This document shows, in pieces, positions 8,670-17,646 of a stretch of 64,000 nucleotides of DNA (position 1 is its first letter; the number at the start of each line of letters is the position of its first letter). Source of the stretch: an uncultured Verrucomicrobiota bacterium (GTDB lineage Bacteria; Verrucomicrobiota; Verrucomicrobiia; Limisphaerales; UBA9464); the NCBI GenBank assembly GCA_903922605.1, contig CAIXUG010000026.1, positions 124,001 through 188,000 on the forward strand, read 5' to 3'. The position numbers and the translations under genes are program-made. The notes under the pieces are model-generated. The model was not told the DNA's origin. It made no database searches and saw nothing but the letters and a program-made list of their open reading frames with translations.

Positions 8670-9836
8670 TCAGTTGTGCGGCGGAACTGCCTCCGCGTTG
8701 GTGTGCGGCGGGGCGAAAAATGGGAAGTCCTTCAGGAACGGCACGTCGTTGGCGCTCACGCCGTCCCCGGTGACGAAGCCATTGGTCGCGGCGCTGAGCA
8801 CGATATCAATCACGTCATCCTGCGGCCGCCGGCCATTGGGAAAGCCGCTGGTGCTGGTCACATCCAGGGTGAGCACATCGGGCATGTTCTTATCCACGAT
8901 GATCGCCGAGTAATCGACGTCACCGTTGATGTTGGCGAGGTTCGTGATGGCGTGCTGACGGTAGAGCGGGCTCTGCTGGAGCGGAGTCGCGCGGTTGAAT
9001 TCGTCCTTTTTCGCGCGGGAGATCAGCACGGTATTGACCACGGGCAGGGCCATCGCGTCGAGCTGGACAAACTCGCCGGTGTTCCGGTCAAAACTGCCCG
9101 GAGAAACGGCACGTACGGTGATTTTTTGGCGGCTGGTGGTGGACCAGATGTGGATCGGCTTCCCGGGAGTCTTCGTCAGCATGCTCGCAGGCACCTCGAT
9201 CCCCCAGATCGAGACGTTGACGCCGGCAAAGAAATCAATCCCCGGCGGACGCGAGGTGATCGGGCCGCCCGGCGTGAAACCCAGGGCGCGGAAGATATAG
9301 GTCAGGTCGAAGAAGAAAGGGTCATCTCGAGGTCCGGCGAACACTTTCATACCACTCGCACTGGTGGTGACGCTGCCATCGGCCGGTCCGGTGATCAGCT
9401 GGGTGCTTGCCGGCAGCCGCAGGCTGATCGCCCCACCGCTGGCGATGGTGTCGGCATTCTGCACCGGGGCGGCCGGACCGAAAATCGTCACCGACTGCGT
9501 GGCCACCTGGGTGGTGGAAAAAGAGGCCTGAATGACCAGGTCCTCCTTGTAATCCCCGTCGTTGTCGATCTTGAACTGGTAGAGGACGTCCGGTGAAAAA
9601 TCGACGGCGGGCGCGCCGCCAAACTGGAACGGGTTGACCGTCATCCCCAGCACGATGTTCCCGTTGTTCGGGTTCACAAAGGCGTAGATATCGTTGATGT
9701 CCGCCCGCGGATCCTCATCGATGGCGGGTGCGTCACGATGATCCGCCGCCCGGAGCGGGGTGACCGCCAACAGGAGGCTGGCCAAGGAACCGCAAAGCGT
9801 GGCTACGAAAGACGGGAAAGGCGGTTGGGCTTTCAT
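8670..9836 (-). CDS. Exported DUF4331 protein
   Basis: A 388-residue protein with a signal peptide (residues 1-30, ending PLRA) followed directly by ADHRDAPAIDEDPRADINDIYAF, the hallmark N-terminus of DUF4331. Later segments VLYQFKIDNDGDYKEDL and PGIDFFAGVNVSIWGIEVP are also typical. The family is extracytoplasmic and of unknown function; its acidic, Asp-rich start suggests metal binding (inference). It is the first gene of the DUF4331 - TPR - HupE operon. The 93-base gap upstream should hold the operon promoter; no clear -35/-10 pair was identified. Confidence 0.88.
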   Translation of the reverse strand: MKAQPPFPSFVATLCGSLASLLLAVTPLRAADHRDAPAIDEDPRADINDIYAFVNPNNGNIVLGMTVNPFQFGGAPAVDFSPDVLYQFKIDNDGDYKEDLVIQASFSTTQVATQSVTIFGPAAPVQNADTIASGGAISLRLPASTQLITGPADGSVTTSASGMKVFAGPRDDPFFFDLTYIFRALGFTPGGPITSRPPGIDFFAGVNVSIWGIEVPASMLTKTPGKPIHIWSTTSRQKITVRAVSPGSFDRNTGEFVQLDAMALPVVNTVLISRAKKDEFNRATPLQQSPLYRQHAITNLANINGDVDYSAIIVDKNMPDVLTLDVTSTSGFPNGRRPQDDVIDIVLSAATNGFVTGDGVSANDVPFLKDFPFFAPPHTNAEAVPPHN

Positions 9837-9929
9837 TTCTCAGATACGAAAGACTCAACCGCTCAGCAAACTCAAGGCCATTCACGGCAAACCGTGCCCT
9901 GACCGCATACCTCGCAAGAAACCAGCCCT

Positions 9930-11012
9930 TTAGGCCCCGCACTGGGCCTGATGCCGCAGTGCGTGATCCACCAGCACCAGCGCCGTCATCGCCTCGACCA
10001 TCGGCACGGCGCGGGGCAGCACGCAGGCATCGTGACGACCGCGCGGCTTGAGCGTCGTGTTTTGCAACTTCACGTCCACCGTCTCCTGCTCGTGGAAGAC
10101 TGTCGCCGTCGGCTTGAAGGCGACGCGGAAGTAGATGGTCTCGCCATTGGCGATGCCACCCTGCACGCCGCCGCTGCGGTTGGAGAGCGTTCGCACCCGG
10201 CCATCCACGTTGCGAAAAGCATCATTATGCTGGGTGCCGGTCAGCGTGACTCCGCCGAAACCGGAACCGATGTCGAACCCCTTGGTGGCCGGCAGGGAGA
10301 GCATGGCCTTGGCGAGATCGGCCTCCAGCCGGTCGAAGACTGGTTCGCCCCAGCCGACGGGCACGCCGCGGGCCGCGCCAAGAATGATCCCGCCCACGCT
10401 GTCGCCTGCCGAACGCGTCGCCTCAATCAGCTCGATCATCTTTTCTCCGACCGCTGTATCGGGGCAGCGGATGATGTTCGACTCCGCCTGTTCGGCGGTG
10501 AACCGCTCCGGATCCACGACCGCAACGACGTCTTTCACCTGCGTGACGCAGGCGAGAACTTCGACGCCCCAGCGTTCGCGCAGGAGCTTCTTCGCGACCG
10601 CCCCGGCGGCAACGCGGCCGATGGTCTCCCGTGCGCTGGTGCGCCCGCCACCCGGCCACGCCCGGATGCCGTACTTGGCCTGGTAGGTGTAGTCCGCGTG
10701 CGAAGGACGGAACTTCTCCGCCATCTCATTGTAAGCGTCCGAACGCTGGTCCTCGTTCTTCACCCACATCGAAATCGGTGTGCCCAACGTGCGCCCCTCG
10801 AAGGTGCCGGACAGGATCTGCACCGTGTCGGACTCCTTGCGCGGGGTGACGATCTTGGACTGGCCCGGCCGGCGGCGATCGAGGTCCGGCTGGATGTCGG
10901 CTTCCGTAAGCGCCAGCCGGGGTGGACAGCCATCCAGCACGACGCCGACGCCCCCGCCGTGGGATTCCCCCCAGGTGGTGATGCGGAAAAGCTGGCCAAA
11001 AGTGTTGCCCAT
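9930..11012 (-). CDS. aroC: Chorismate synthase
   Basis: Converts 5-enolpyruvylshikimate-3-phosphate to chorismate, the last step of the shikimate pathway, using reduced FMN. The 360-residue protein begins [19 protein letters not shown], the canonical N-terminus, and contains [16 protein letters not shown], the FMN-site segment [17 protein letters not shown], and GNTxxF-like HNDAF (within [15 protein letters not shown]). The length matches the family. The start is the ATG that opens the conserved motif. It stands alone here and is divergent from the glycoside-hydrolase-like gene, with which it shares a 136-base intergenic region. Confidence 0.97.
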   Translation of the reverse strand: MGNTFGQLFRITTWGESHGGGVGVVLDGCPPRLALTEADIQPDLDRRRPGQSKIVTPRKESDTVQILSGTFEGRTLGTPISMWVKNEDQRSDAYNEMAEKFRPSHADYTYQAKYGIRAWPGGGRTSARETIGRVAAGAVAKKLLRERWGVEVLACVTQVKDVVAVVDPERFTAEQAESNIIRCPDTAVGEKMIELIEATRSAGDSVGGIILGAARGVPVGWGEPVFDRLEADLAKAMLSLPATKGFDIGSGFGGVTLTGTQHNDAFRNVDGRVRTLSNRSGGVQGGIANGETIYFRVAFKPTATVFHEQETVDVKLQNTTLKPRGRHDACVLPRAVPMVEAMTALVLVDHALRHQAQCGA

Positions 11013-11148
11013 CGGTCCGGGGAGAATGCGCCAAATCCGTCCGGAGAAAAAGCGCGATCCGCAGGCGCAATAACCCTGCAGTAGCCAACCGCTTCTGCCG
11101 GCCGGCCTTCCCCGTTGAGTTCCGCCAACGCTCCGGCAACCTCACCGC

Positions 11149-12366
11149 ATGTCACTCACCCGGTCGGTTGTTCTCAGCACGATTCTCGCGTTTGCAGGAG
11201 TGGCCCAGACATTGGGGGACGACGGAGCGCGCTTCGTCCAAGACCGGTTCGGCATCGGTTTCTGGGTCGCTCCGCAGACGGATCAGGACCTTGACGCACG
11301 CTATGCGGAGATCGCCGAGGCGAACTTCACGTTCGTCATCGGGCTCTGCGGTGGCAAAGCCCCTGTCCCCGCCGAAGAGCAGTTACGACTGCTCGAAAAG
11401 CATGGGCTCAAGGCGCTCACTGCACCCGGCACAACGCCTACGGCTCAGTTGCCGAATGGCCCCGCTCTCTGGGGCTATTCGGTGACGGACGAGCCCAACG
11501 CCAAACAGTTCCCCGAGCTGAGGAAATCGGTGGACGCAATCCGGCAGGCCCAACCCGGCAGGCTGGCCTACATCAACCTCTTCCCCGACTACGCCACCTC
11601 CGAGCAGCTCGGGACCAAGGACTATGACGAGTACGTCAGCCGCTTTCTGGCGGAGGTACGCCCGGATGTGCTGAGCATGGATCACTACCCGATCTTCCGT
11701 CCCGAAGCAGACGGCCGCGACGGCTACCGTCGCAATCTCGCCGTGATGCGTCGGGAATCGCTGAAGGCCGGCATCCCCTTCTGGAATTTCTTCAACACCA
11801 TGCCTTACGGGCCGCACACCGACCCGACCGAGGCGCAGCTCCGCTGGCAGATTTTCACGTCACTCGCCTATGGGGCCAAGGGCGTGATGTATTTCTGCTA
11901 TTGGACGCCGCGCGGTGACGAGTTCCCCAAGGGCGGCGCGATCCTGACCGCCGACGGCCGCCGCACACGGCATTACGAAGAGGCAAAACGCATCAACGCC
12001 GGCCTGAAAAACTGGGGCCCGACGCTGATGCAACTGACCAGCACCGACGTCCAGCGGGTGCAGGCAAAGGGGGCGGCGACTGCGGTGCCCGGCGAAGGCG
12101 CGCTGCGCACGCTCAGCGAGGGCGATTACCTTGTGGGCACCTTCCGGCATGCCGATGGCCGGCGGGCGGTGCTGTTGAACAACCACCACTTCGCCTACAG
12201 CGCCTGGCCCACGGTCACTTTCGACGTGGACCCAGCAAAAGTCCTCGAAGTCAGCCCGAAGACCGGACGGGCCGAACCGGTCGTGGACGACAGCCCGGAC
12301 CTGCCAGGGCTGCAGATTTCACTCGATGCGGGCGAAGGACGCCTGTTCCTGCTCCCGGCAAAATAG
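11149..12366 (+). CDS. Exported TIM-barrel glycoside-hydrolase-like protein
   Basis: A 405-residue protein with a signal peptide (MSLTRSVVLSTILAFAGVAQTLG). The sequence after FGIGFWVAPQTDQDLDARYAEIAEANFTF reads as a TIM barrel of the glycosidase superfamily: LWGYSVTDEPNAKQF carries an Asp-Glu pair at the usual acid/base position, followed by VLSMDHYPIF, then SLAYGAKGVMYFCYW. A C-terminal beta domain (about residues 315-405) resembles the sandwich that closes many glycosidases. The sugar specificity and family number cannot be assigned. It may be periplasmic or secreted, consistent with polysaccharide use in Verrucomicrobiota. Its stop overlaps the left end of a long palindrome. Confidence 0.65.
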   Translation: MSLTRSVVLSTILAFAGVAQTLGDDGARFVQDRFGIGFWVAPQTDQDLDARYAEIAEANFTFVIGLCGGKAPVPAEEQLRLLEKHGLKALTAPGTTPTAQLPNGPALWGYSVTDEPNAKQFPELRKSVDAIRQAQPGRLAYINLFPDYATSEQLGTKDYDEYVSRFLAEVRPDVLSMDHYPIFRPEADGRDGYRRNLAVMRRESLKAGIPFWNFFNTMPYGPHTDPTEAQLRWQIFTSLAYGAKGVMYFCYWTPRGDEFPKGGAILTADGRRTRHYEEAKRINAGLKNWGPTLMQLTSTDVQRVQAKGAATAVPGEGALRTLSEGDYLVGTFRHADGRRAVLLNNHHFAYSAWPTVTFDVDPAKVLEVSPKTGRAEPVVDDSPDLPGLQISLDAGEGRLFLLPAK

Positions 12367-12443
12367 TAGGCCAGGCCGCTGGCCCGGCCAGTACGGCGGG
12401 CTGGCAGCCCGGCGTACCCTGTCGGGCCAGCGGCCCGACCTAC
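12366..12443. repeat. 78-bp imperfect palindrome with nested hairpins
   Basis: The left end GTAGGCCAGGCCGCTGGCCC pairs with the right end GGGCCAGCGGCCCGACCTAC. Smaller self-palindromes (GGGCTGGCAGCCC and the two GGCC-rich arms) sit inside. It lies between two convergent genes and begins in the stop codon of the plus-strand gene, so it could serve both as terminator. Its REP-like build suggests a dispersed family, which this window alone cannot show. Confidence 0.75.
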
Positions 12444-12496
12444 TTGGCCGACAAGGCGGTTCGCGCCCAATTAGTTCCGACTCAATTCAGCACAGG

Positions 12497-14206
12497 TCAC
12501 AGCGCCGGATTGCGCGGGAACTTTGCGTAGGGCAGCCGCGCCCCGCGGTAGCTGAAGCGGTCGGCGCGGATGTCGAGCGGGGCGAGAAAGTTCGCAGTCG
12601 CGCTGGCGGCCACGATGTCGTCCTGGTCGATGCCATCCCCGGACACGCCGACTGCGCCAATCAGCACGCCGTTGCGGTACAGCGGAAAGCCGCCCGGAAA
12701 AATGGTGATGCCATTGGGCAGGTTCGGATCGAGCGGCACACGCGCCAGCGGCAGCCTGGTCGGATCCGTCACGATGGCGTCGTTGAGCGGGTTTTGGACG
12801 TTGTAGTTGAAGTTGTCGAACCGCTCCTGCAGGCCGAGAAAGATGCCGGGCTGGGTGTTGATGATGCCGGGCGGATAGAACTTCTGGGCGAGAAAACCCA
12901 CGGTGCGCGAGCTGAAGGCCCGGGTGTCGTCGGAAAAGAAGAGCGCGGTGCGGGCTTTCTGCGCCGCCACGTCCCAGGAGAAGCGCGTGGCGTCGGGTGA
13001 GGTGCAGAAGGTGCCCAGCACCGGCGGTGGCGCCCCGTCCTGGTTCGGATTGGCCACCACCGAGATGAAGCACTGCATCTGCCGCCCACGCGGCAGGCGG
13101 ATGCCACCCCGGGTGGTGCGGGCGCGATTGGCCCCGAGGTCGAGGATGGCACGAACCTCCGCCGAAGTGAGCCGGGCCTGCCCGCGGATCGTGTCATTGG
13201 ACGCATCGGCATCATGCAATGCCGGATCGTCGAGGATCGGCTGACGCAGTTCGCCATTCACGCCACCCAGGGTGAGCGGCGGATACTCCACCGGCGGCGG
13301 AGCGACGATGGGATAGGCCGGTACGGGATAGCTGACCTGGTCGAGCGGCCGGACCACCTTGGCCGGTACCGGGTCGCTGTAGATGTAGGCAAGCGAAATG
13401 CCGCCGACGAAAACCTTGCTGCCCCAGAGGCGGCGATCCGGCGCAAAACCCACCTGGCCGGCCAGGGCGACTTCCTCATCCACATCCGGGTCAACGACGG
13501 ACTCGGGGCTGATGTTCAGTTCGTAGAAGAGGGTGTTGGTGATCAGCATGGCCACCGTCGCCTTCGTCGCACCGAAGGTGATCAGCTTCGTTTCCAGCCG
13601 TGCGCCCATGTCCTCGTCCCCGGAAACCCCGAGGCCGCCGACCAGCACCCCGTTCTTGTAGAGCGGCACGCCGCCCGCAGCGCCGGTCAGGCCACCGGTA
13701 ATCAGCGGCGGGAGAGCCTTGCCATTAATCCCGTTCGTCTGGGAAGGATCATAAGTGGAAGGATCTTTGAGGCGGTTGACGTCGCTACCGCTGAGATTCG
13801 AGAAATTGACGCCCACGAGCGGGCCGTTCGGGGTGTTATCGATCCCGACCGGGAAATGCTGCTGCACAATGTAGCCGGCCGTGCGGGACGAAAAGGCGTG
13901 CTGGGAGCTGCTCAGGTAGGACGCGGTGCCGGCCCGCCCCATGGCATTGCGAAGCTGCGCGGCGAAGGTCCGGTTGGTGGCGGAATTGGGGTCCACCGTA
14001 CGGACCCCCACGATATAGCCCTCACGGTCCGCCACCGCGATGACCGCATTCTGGCTGACGGGATTGTTGGTGTATTCCAGCGCCTTGCTGGCCGCCTGCG
14101 CGAGGATCTGGGCGATCTCGTTCGTCGTGAGACGCTCGGTGGCAAAAGTGCTCAGACCGGAGACGGCCAGTCCCCCGGAAAGAATTGCACAGGCAAGCCG
14201 TTTCAC
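12497..14206 (-). CDS. Exported protein with two tandem GlcG/HbpS-like (haem-degrading) domains
   Basis: A 569-residue protein with a signal peptide (residues 1-23). Two copies of the GlcG/HbpS-type fold are visible. Copy one (about 25-235) begins LTTNEIAQILAQAASKALEY, with AVIAVADREGYIVGVRTV and the late GGVPLYKNGVLVGGLGVSGD. Copy two (about 335-550) begins LTSAEVRAILDLGANRARTT, with FISVVANPNQDGAPP and GGFPLYRNGVLIGAVGVSGD. The shared G-G-x-P-L-Y-x-N-G-V-L-x-G-x-x-G-V-S-G-D motif proves the internal duplication. Related proteins bind haem or corrinoids, or assist glycolate oxidase, but exported tandem forms are not characterised to my knowledge. It faces a decaheme cytochrome operon, so haem or redox sensing is plausible (inference). 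Confidence 0.82.
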   Translation of the reverse strand: MKRLACAILSGGLAVSGLSTFATERLTTNEIAQILAQAASKALEYTNNPVSQNAVIAVADREGYIVGVRTVDPNSATNRTFAAQLRNAMGRAGTASYLSSSQHAFSSRTAGYIVQQHFPVGIDNTPNGPLVGVNFSNLSGSDVNRLKDPSTYDPSQTNGINGKALPPLITGGLTGAAGGVPLYKNGVLVGGLGVSGDEDMGARLETKLITFGATKATVAMLITNTLFYELNISPESVVDPDVDEEVALAGQVGFAPDRRLWGSKVFVGGISLAYIYSDPVPAKVVRPLDQVSYPVPAYPIVAPPPVEYPPLTLGGVNGELRQPILDDPALHDADASNDTIRGQARLTSAEVRAILDLGANRARTTRGGIRLPRGRQMQCFISVVANPNQDGAPPPVLGTFCTSPDATRFSWDVAAQKARTALFFSDDTRAFSSRTVGFLAQKFYPPGIINTQPGIFLGLQERFDNFNYNVQNPLNDAIVTDPTRLPLARVPLDPNLPNGITIFPGGFPLYRNGVLIGAVGVSGDGIDQDDIVAASATANFLAPLDIRADRFSYRGARLPYAKFPRNPAL

Positions 14207-14249
14207 GCTGGAATCCTAACGATGCCTTCAGTATCACAACCAGCAGAAA

Positions 14250-16694
14250 ATGCCCGGGCCTGAACAGCATCACCAAACCAGGTGTCCACGCGGGACAAGG
14301 GCGGGCAAGGAGCCCCCGGTTTCACCTTGTGGCAATTTTTCCCTTTGGTTGCGCGTGGCGGTTTTGCTGGCCCTGGCCTCACGTGGACAGGCGGCGGACC
14401 CCCCCGGCACCAATCGCCCGGCAAGGCTGCATCAGACGGTCAGCACGAACACTCCGCCGCTCTCGCCCGCCGAACGCAACGTGGACAGTGGCGTCCCACC
14501 GGTCGGTCCCCAGCGCCGAACCCCAAATCCGCTGATCTGGGACCGGCACCGCTTCGTCAATACGAACTCCCCGGCCCGCACGCCGGATGCCTTCAACCCC
14601 GACCCCGGCGCCAAACGAAGCCAGCCGCTGCCCCAGGAACCGTTCTTCCAGAACGAACCCGGCCCGGCGGCCGGGTTCGACGGTGATCCGATTGCCCGCG
14701 AACTGCTGCTTCCCCGCTGGCAGTTGCGCCGCGACACGCTGGTACCGCGTCCGCCACGGGAGCTGTATGACATTTACGGCACCGAGCCGCTGCCACCCGA
14801 CCAGGCCCTGCCCCGAAAGGACGTCCGGTCCAACGAATGGATCGAATTTCAGTCGGAAGGCTCGCCGAAATATCCGCTCACCGAGCAGGGCATCGGCATT
14901 CCACCCCAGTTCACGCCACGTCCCGACCGCTACAAGATCGGCTTCGGTTTCACGCCTTGGCGGCGCTACACGAGCGGATTGAGCGAGCAGCCGTACGAAG
15001 AGCCCACGCCTTACCTCTGGCATCCCTACTACCAGTCGAAGCTGAAGGGCGATTTGCCGGTGATCGGGCAGGACATCTTTCTCGATCTCACCGCCACGAG
15101 CGACACGCTCGTCGAATTCCGCAAGGTGCCCACGCCCAGCGCCGTCAGCGCGGCGCGGCCCGATTCGGCGGAAGTCTTCGGCCGAAGCGAACAGATCGGC
15201 ATCCAGCAGACCTTCGGCTTCGCGGCCGAACTGTTCGAGGGGGAGACCGCCTTCAAGCCGGCGCACTGGACCATCAAGATCCTGCCGGTGTTCAACGTGA
15301 ACTATGCGCTGGTGAAGGAAAACAACGTCCTCTCGCCCGATCCGCGCGGCATTGATGGCGGCCCAAGCCGCGTGCCACCGATCTCCGGTCCGCCCTACCC
15401 GGCGCCCGGTGGGATCAACAATCCATCCGACATTGGCGGGTTGCTGAATGGCCAGCTGCAACCCCTGCCGGATTCCCTCTACGGCACGAAGTACACCGAC
15501 CGCACGCGTTCCTTCTTTGCTTTGCAGGAATATTTCGTCGAGTACCACCTCGGTGACCTGTCGGATAATTACGATTTTGTCGCGCTGAAGGCCGGCAATC
15601 AGGGTTTCAACAACGATTTTCGCGGCTTCCTCTTCAACGACGTCAACCTCGGCGGACGCCTCTTCGGCAACTGGGACAACAACCACTGGCAATATAATAT
15701 CGCCGGGTTCGACATGCGCGAAAAGGACACCTTTTCCGGTCTGAACACGTTCAACCAGCGCAACCAGAAAGTCTTTTTCGCGAATGTCTTCCGGCAGGAT
15801 TTCCTGTGGACGGGCTACACCGCGCAGATGTCGCTCGCGGCCAATCTCGACGATCCCGGCACCTTCTACGACCGCACCGGCACGCTGGTGCGGCCGGCCC
15901 CGATAGGCACGGTGCGCGAGCACGGCATCGAGGCGATCTACGTCGGCTGGGGGGGCGACGGCCACATCGGCCGTTGGAATGTCAGCCACCAGTTCTATCA
16001 GGCTTTCGGCGAGGACGATTTCAACCAGATCGCCGGCCACGCGGTGGACATCAACGCCCAGATGGCCGCGCTGGAGGTCAGCTACGACCGCGACTGGCTG
16101 AGGTACAAGGCGTCCTTCTTCTACGCCAGCGGCGACCACAACGTCGACGACGGCGTGGGCACCGGCTTCGACGGCATCATCGACAACCCGAACTTCACCG
16201 GCGGAGCCTTCAGTTACTACGTGCATCAGGGCCTGAACTTCGGCGGCACCGGCGTCGCGCTGAAGCAGCCAAACTCGCTCCTGCCCAATCTCCGCACCAG
16301 CAAGACCCAGGGGCAGGCGAACTTCGTGAACCCCGGCATCTTCATCTACAGCGTCGGGCTCGACATCGACACCACGCCCAAACTGAAGACCTTCCTGAAC
16401 TTCAACTACATCCGCTTCGCCGAGACCGACGCGCTCCAGACGGTCCTGCTCGCGGACAACATCCGCCCCGAGCTGGGCTACGATCTAAGCCTCGGCTTCC
16501 AGTACCGTCCCCTGCTCACTGACAACATCATCATCACCGCCGGCATTGGCGTGCTCTTTCCCGGCTCGGGCTACCGCGACATCTACCGCCGCAGCACCGA
16601 GCCCGTCCCCGGCTATTACACGGATCCGGTCCGCGCCGGCAAAGTGGACCCGGTGCTTTATAGCGGCGTGATCGCGATCAACTTCAGGTACTGA
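14250..16694 (+). CDS. Outer-membrane beta-barrel (porin-like) protein
   Basis: An 814-residue protein. The hydrophobic stretch VAVLLALASRGQA at about residues 36-48 is the signal peptide, followed by a Pro-rich spacer to about residue 220. The rest alternates short amphipathic strands and turns rich in Tyr, Phe, Asn and Gly (YDFVALKAGNQGFNNDF, HWQYNIAGFDMREKDTF, WLRYKASFFYASGD, YDLSLGFQYRPLL). It ends VIAINFRY with a terminal aromatic residue, the outer-membrane insertion signal. It resembles alginate-export-type porins. The ATG at 14250 gives a long N-region; TTG 14349 (MRVAVLLALAS) would give a better signal peptide and may be the real start. It is first in a tight operon with a 3-base gap to the next gene. 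Confidence 0.72.
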   Translation: MPGPEQHHQTRCPRGTRAGKEPPVSPCGNFSLWLRVAVLLALASRGQAADPPGTNRPARLHQTVSTNTPPLSPAERNVDSGVPPVGPQRRTPNPLIWDRHRFVNTNSPARTPDAFNPDPGAKRSQPLPQEPFFQNEPGPAAGFDGDPIARELLLPRWQLRRDTLVPRPPRELYDIYGTEPLPPDQALPRKDVRSNEWIEFQSEGSPKYPLTEQGIGIPPQFTPRPDRYKIGFGFTPWRRYTSGLSEQPYEEPTPYLWHPYYQSKLKGDLPVIGQDIFLDLTATSDTLVEFRKVPTPSAVSAARPDSAEVFGRSEQIGIQQTFGFAAELFEGETAFKPAHWTIKILPVFNVNYALVKENNVLSPDPRGIDGGPSRVPPISGPPYPAPGGINNPSDIGGLLNGQLQPLPDSLYGTKYTDRTRSFFALQEYFVEYHLGDLSDNYDFVALKAGNQGFNNDFRGFLFNDVNLGGRLFGNWDNNHWQYNIAGFDMREKDTFSGLNTFNQRNQKVFFANVFRQDFLWTGYTAQMSLAANLDDPGTFYDRTGTLVRPAPIGTVREHGIEAIYVGWGGDGHIGRWNVSHQFYQAFGEDDFNQIAGHAVDINAQMAALEVSYDRDWLRYKASFFYASGDHNVDDGVGTGFDGIIDNPNFTGGAFSYYVHQGLNFGGTGVALKQPNSLLPNLRTSKTQGQANFVNPGIFIYSVGLDIDTTPKLKTFLNFNYIRFAETDALQTVLLADNIRPELGYDLSLGFQYRPLLTDNIIITAGIGVLFPGSGYRDIYRRSTEPVPGYYTDPVRAGKVDPVLYSGVIAINFRY

Positions 16695-16697
16695 GCC

Positions 16698-17618
16698 ATG
16701 CGACTGAAACCGACAACGACTTGGCTTGCGCTCTCCGCGTTGCTCATTGCTCTGGTCCTCTTGCTCGCCCGCGGCCCCTTTGAGACCGGACCCATCGTTT
16801 CCGGCAGGCCGATGAGCCACTGGCTAGATGTGATCGAAGCCGGACGGATTGGCGGAGCCGAATTCAACGAAGCGAGAAACGCTCTCGTCCATACGACTAA
16901 CCGGGCCGCCTTGCAGGTACTGGTTCTGGATCGGATCGAGGCCGCTTATTCGCCCTCCGCCAAGTTCTGGCATCAGACCTACATTTCGACACCGACTTGG
17001 TTGCGTCGGCTTCTGCCCAAACCACATTTCGGACACATCCAGTTCCAAACGGTGGAGCTGCTGGACGGGATCATGCCCGAACCATCGGCGCGCCAGCGCG
17101 CGGCAATCCAAACGATGTTGAGCTTCGGGCCGATGAACGACGCAGACGGCGCGGCGCGCTTGGTGGCCCTGTCCACCGCCACCCAGACCGTTCCCGAGTC
17201 CATTGCTTCCCTGCGTCAACAGCTCGCCATCGATGATGTCACGCTGCGCCTGAACAGCTGCGAAGCCATCCGGGCCAAATACAAGTTCGAAGGCTGGAGC
17301 AGTCACCGTGAGGCCGTGGCAGGATTGCTGGCCGACCTGCGGAAGCTCTCCACCTCCGATCCTGATCCCGATGGCCGCAAAGCGGCCCGCCAGGCGCTCG
17401 ACAAGCTCACCTTCGAACTGGGGGCTTCGGAATCCGCCGCCGGTAAACCCCGCGAAACGAAGCCCGAAAGCACCCTGACCAAGGCGAGCCTGTACGAAAC
17501 CCCGGCCCATCCCGAAGAGCGGCCATTGATCTTGGATGCCCCCCGAGCCGCCTCCGAATTGAATTTTCAACTGGCACCGCCCGCACCGGCACCCGGGTCG
17601 GACCCGTTCAAGCCATGA
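16698..17618 (+). CDS. Membrane-anchored alpha-helical protein of unknown function
   Basis: A 306-residue protein with an N-terminal anchor or signal (TTTWLALSALLIALVLLLARG) and then a helical region, about residues 50-235, with HEAT-like spacing (for example RAALQVLVLDRIEAAY and RQQLAIDDVTLRLNSCEAI). The C-terminal 60 residues are Pro/Glu/Ala-rich and probably disordered. No catalytic motif was recognised. It lies 3 bases after the barrel gene and 28 bases before the decaheme cytochrome gene. That position argues for a periplasmic accessory or assembly role in the same complex (inference). Confidence 0.6.
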   Translation: MRLKPTTTWLALSALLIALVLLLARGPFETGPIVSGRPMSHWLDVIEAGRIGGAEFNEARNALVHTTNRAALQVLVLDRIEAAYSPSAKFWHQTYISTPTWLRRLLPKPHFGHIQFQTVELLDGIMPEPSARQRAAIQTMLSFGPMNDADGAARLVALSTATQTVPESIASLRQQLAIDDVTLRLNSCEAIRAKYKFEGWSSHREAVAGLLADLRKLSTSDPDPDGRKAARQALDKLTFELGASESAAGKPRETKPESTLTKASLYETPAHPEERPLILDAPRAASELNFQLAPPAPAPGSDPFKP

Positions 17619-17646
17619 TTTTCCAGACCCTTTTCCCAGCCGCCCC

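Noticed and set aside
14379-16226. Antisense open frame of about 615 codons opposite the barrel gene
   Set aside because: Low-complexity Val/Glu/Arg composition and no motif; shadow of the barrel gene.
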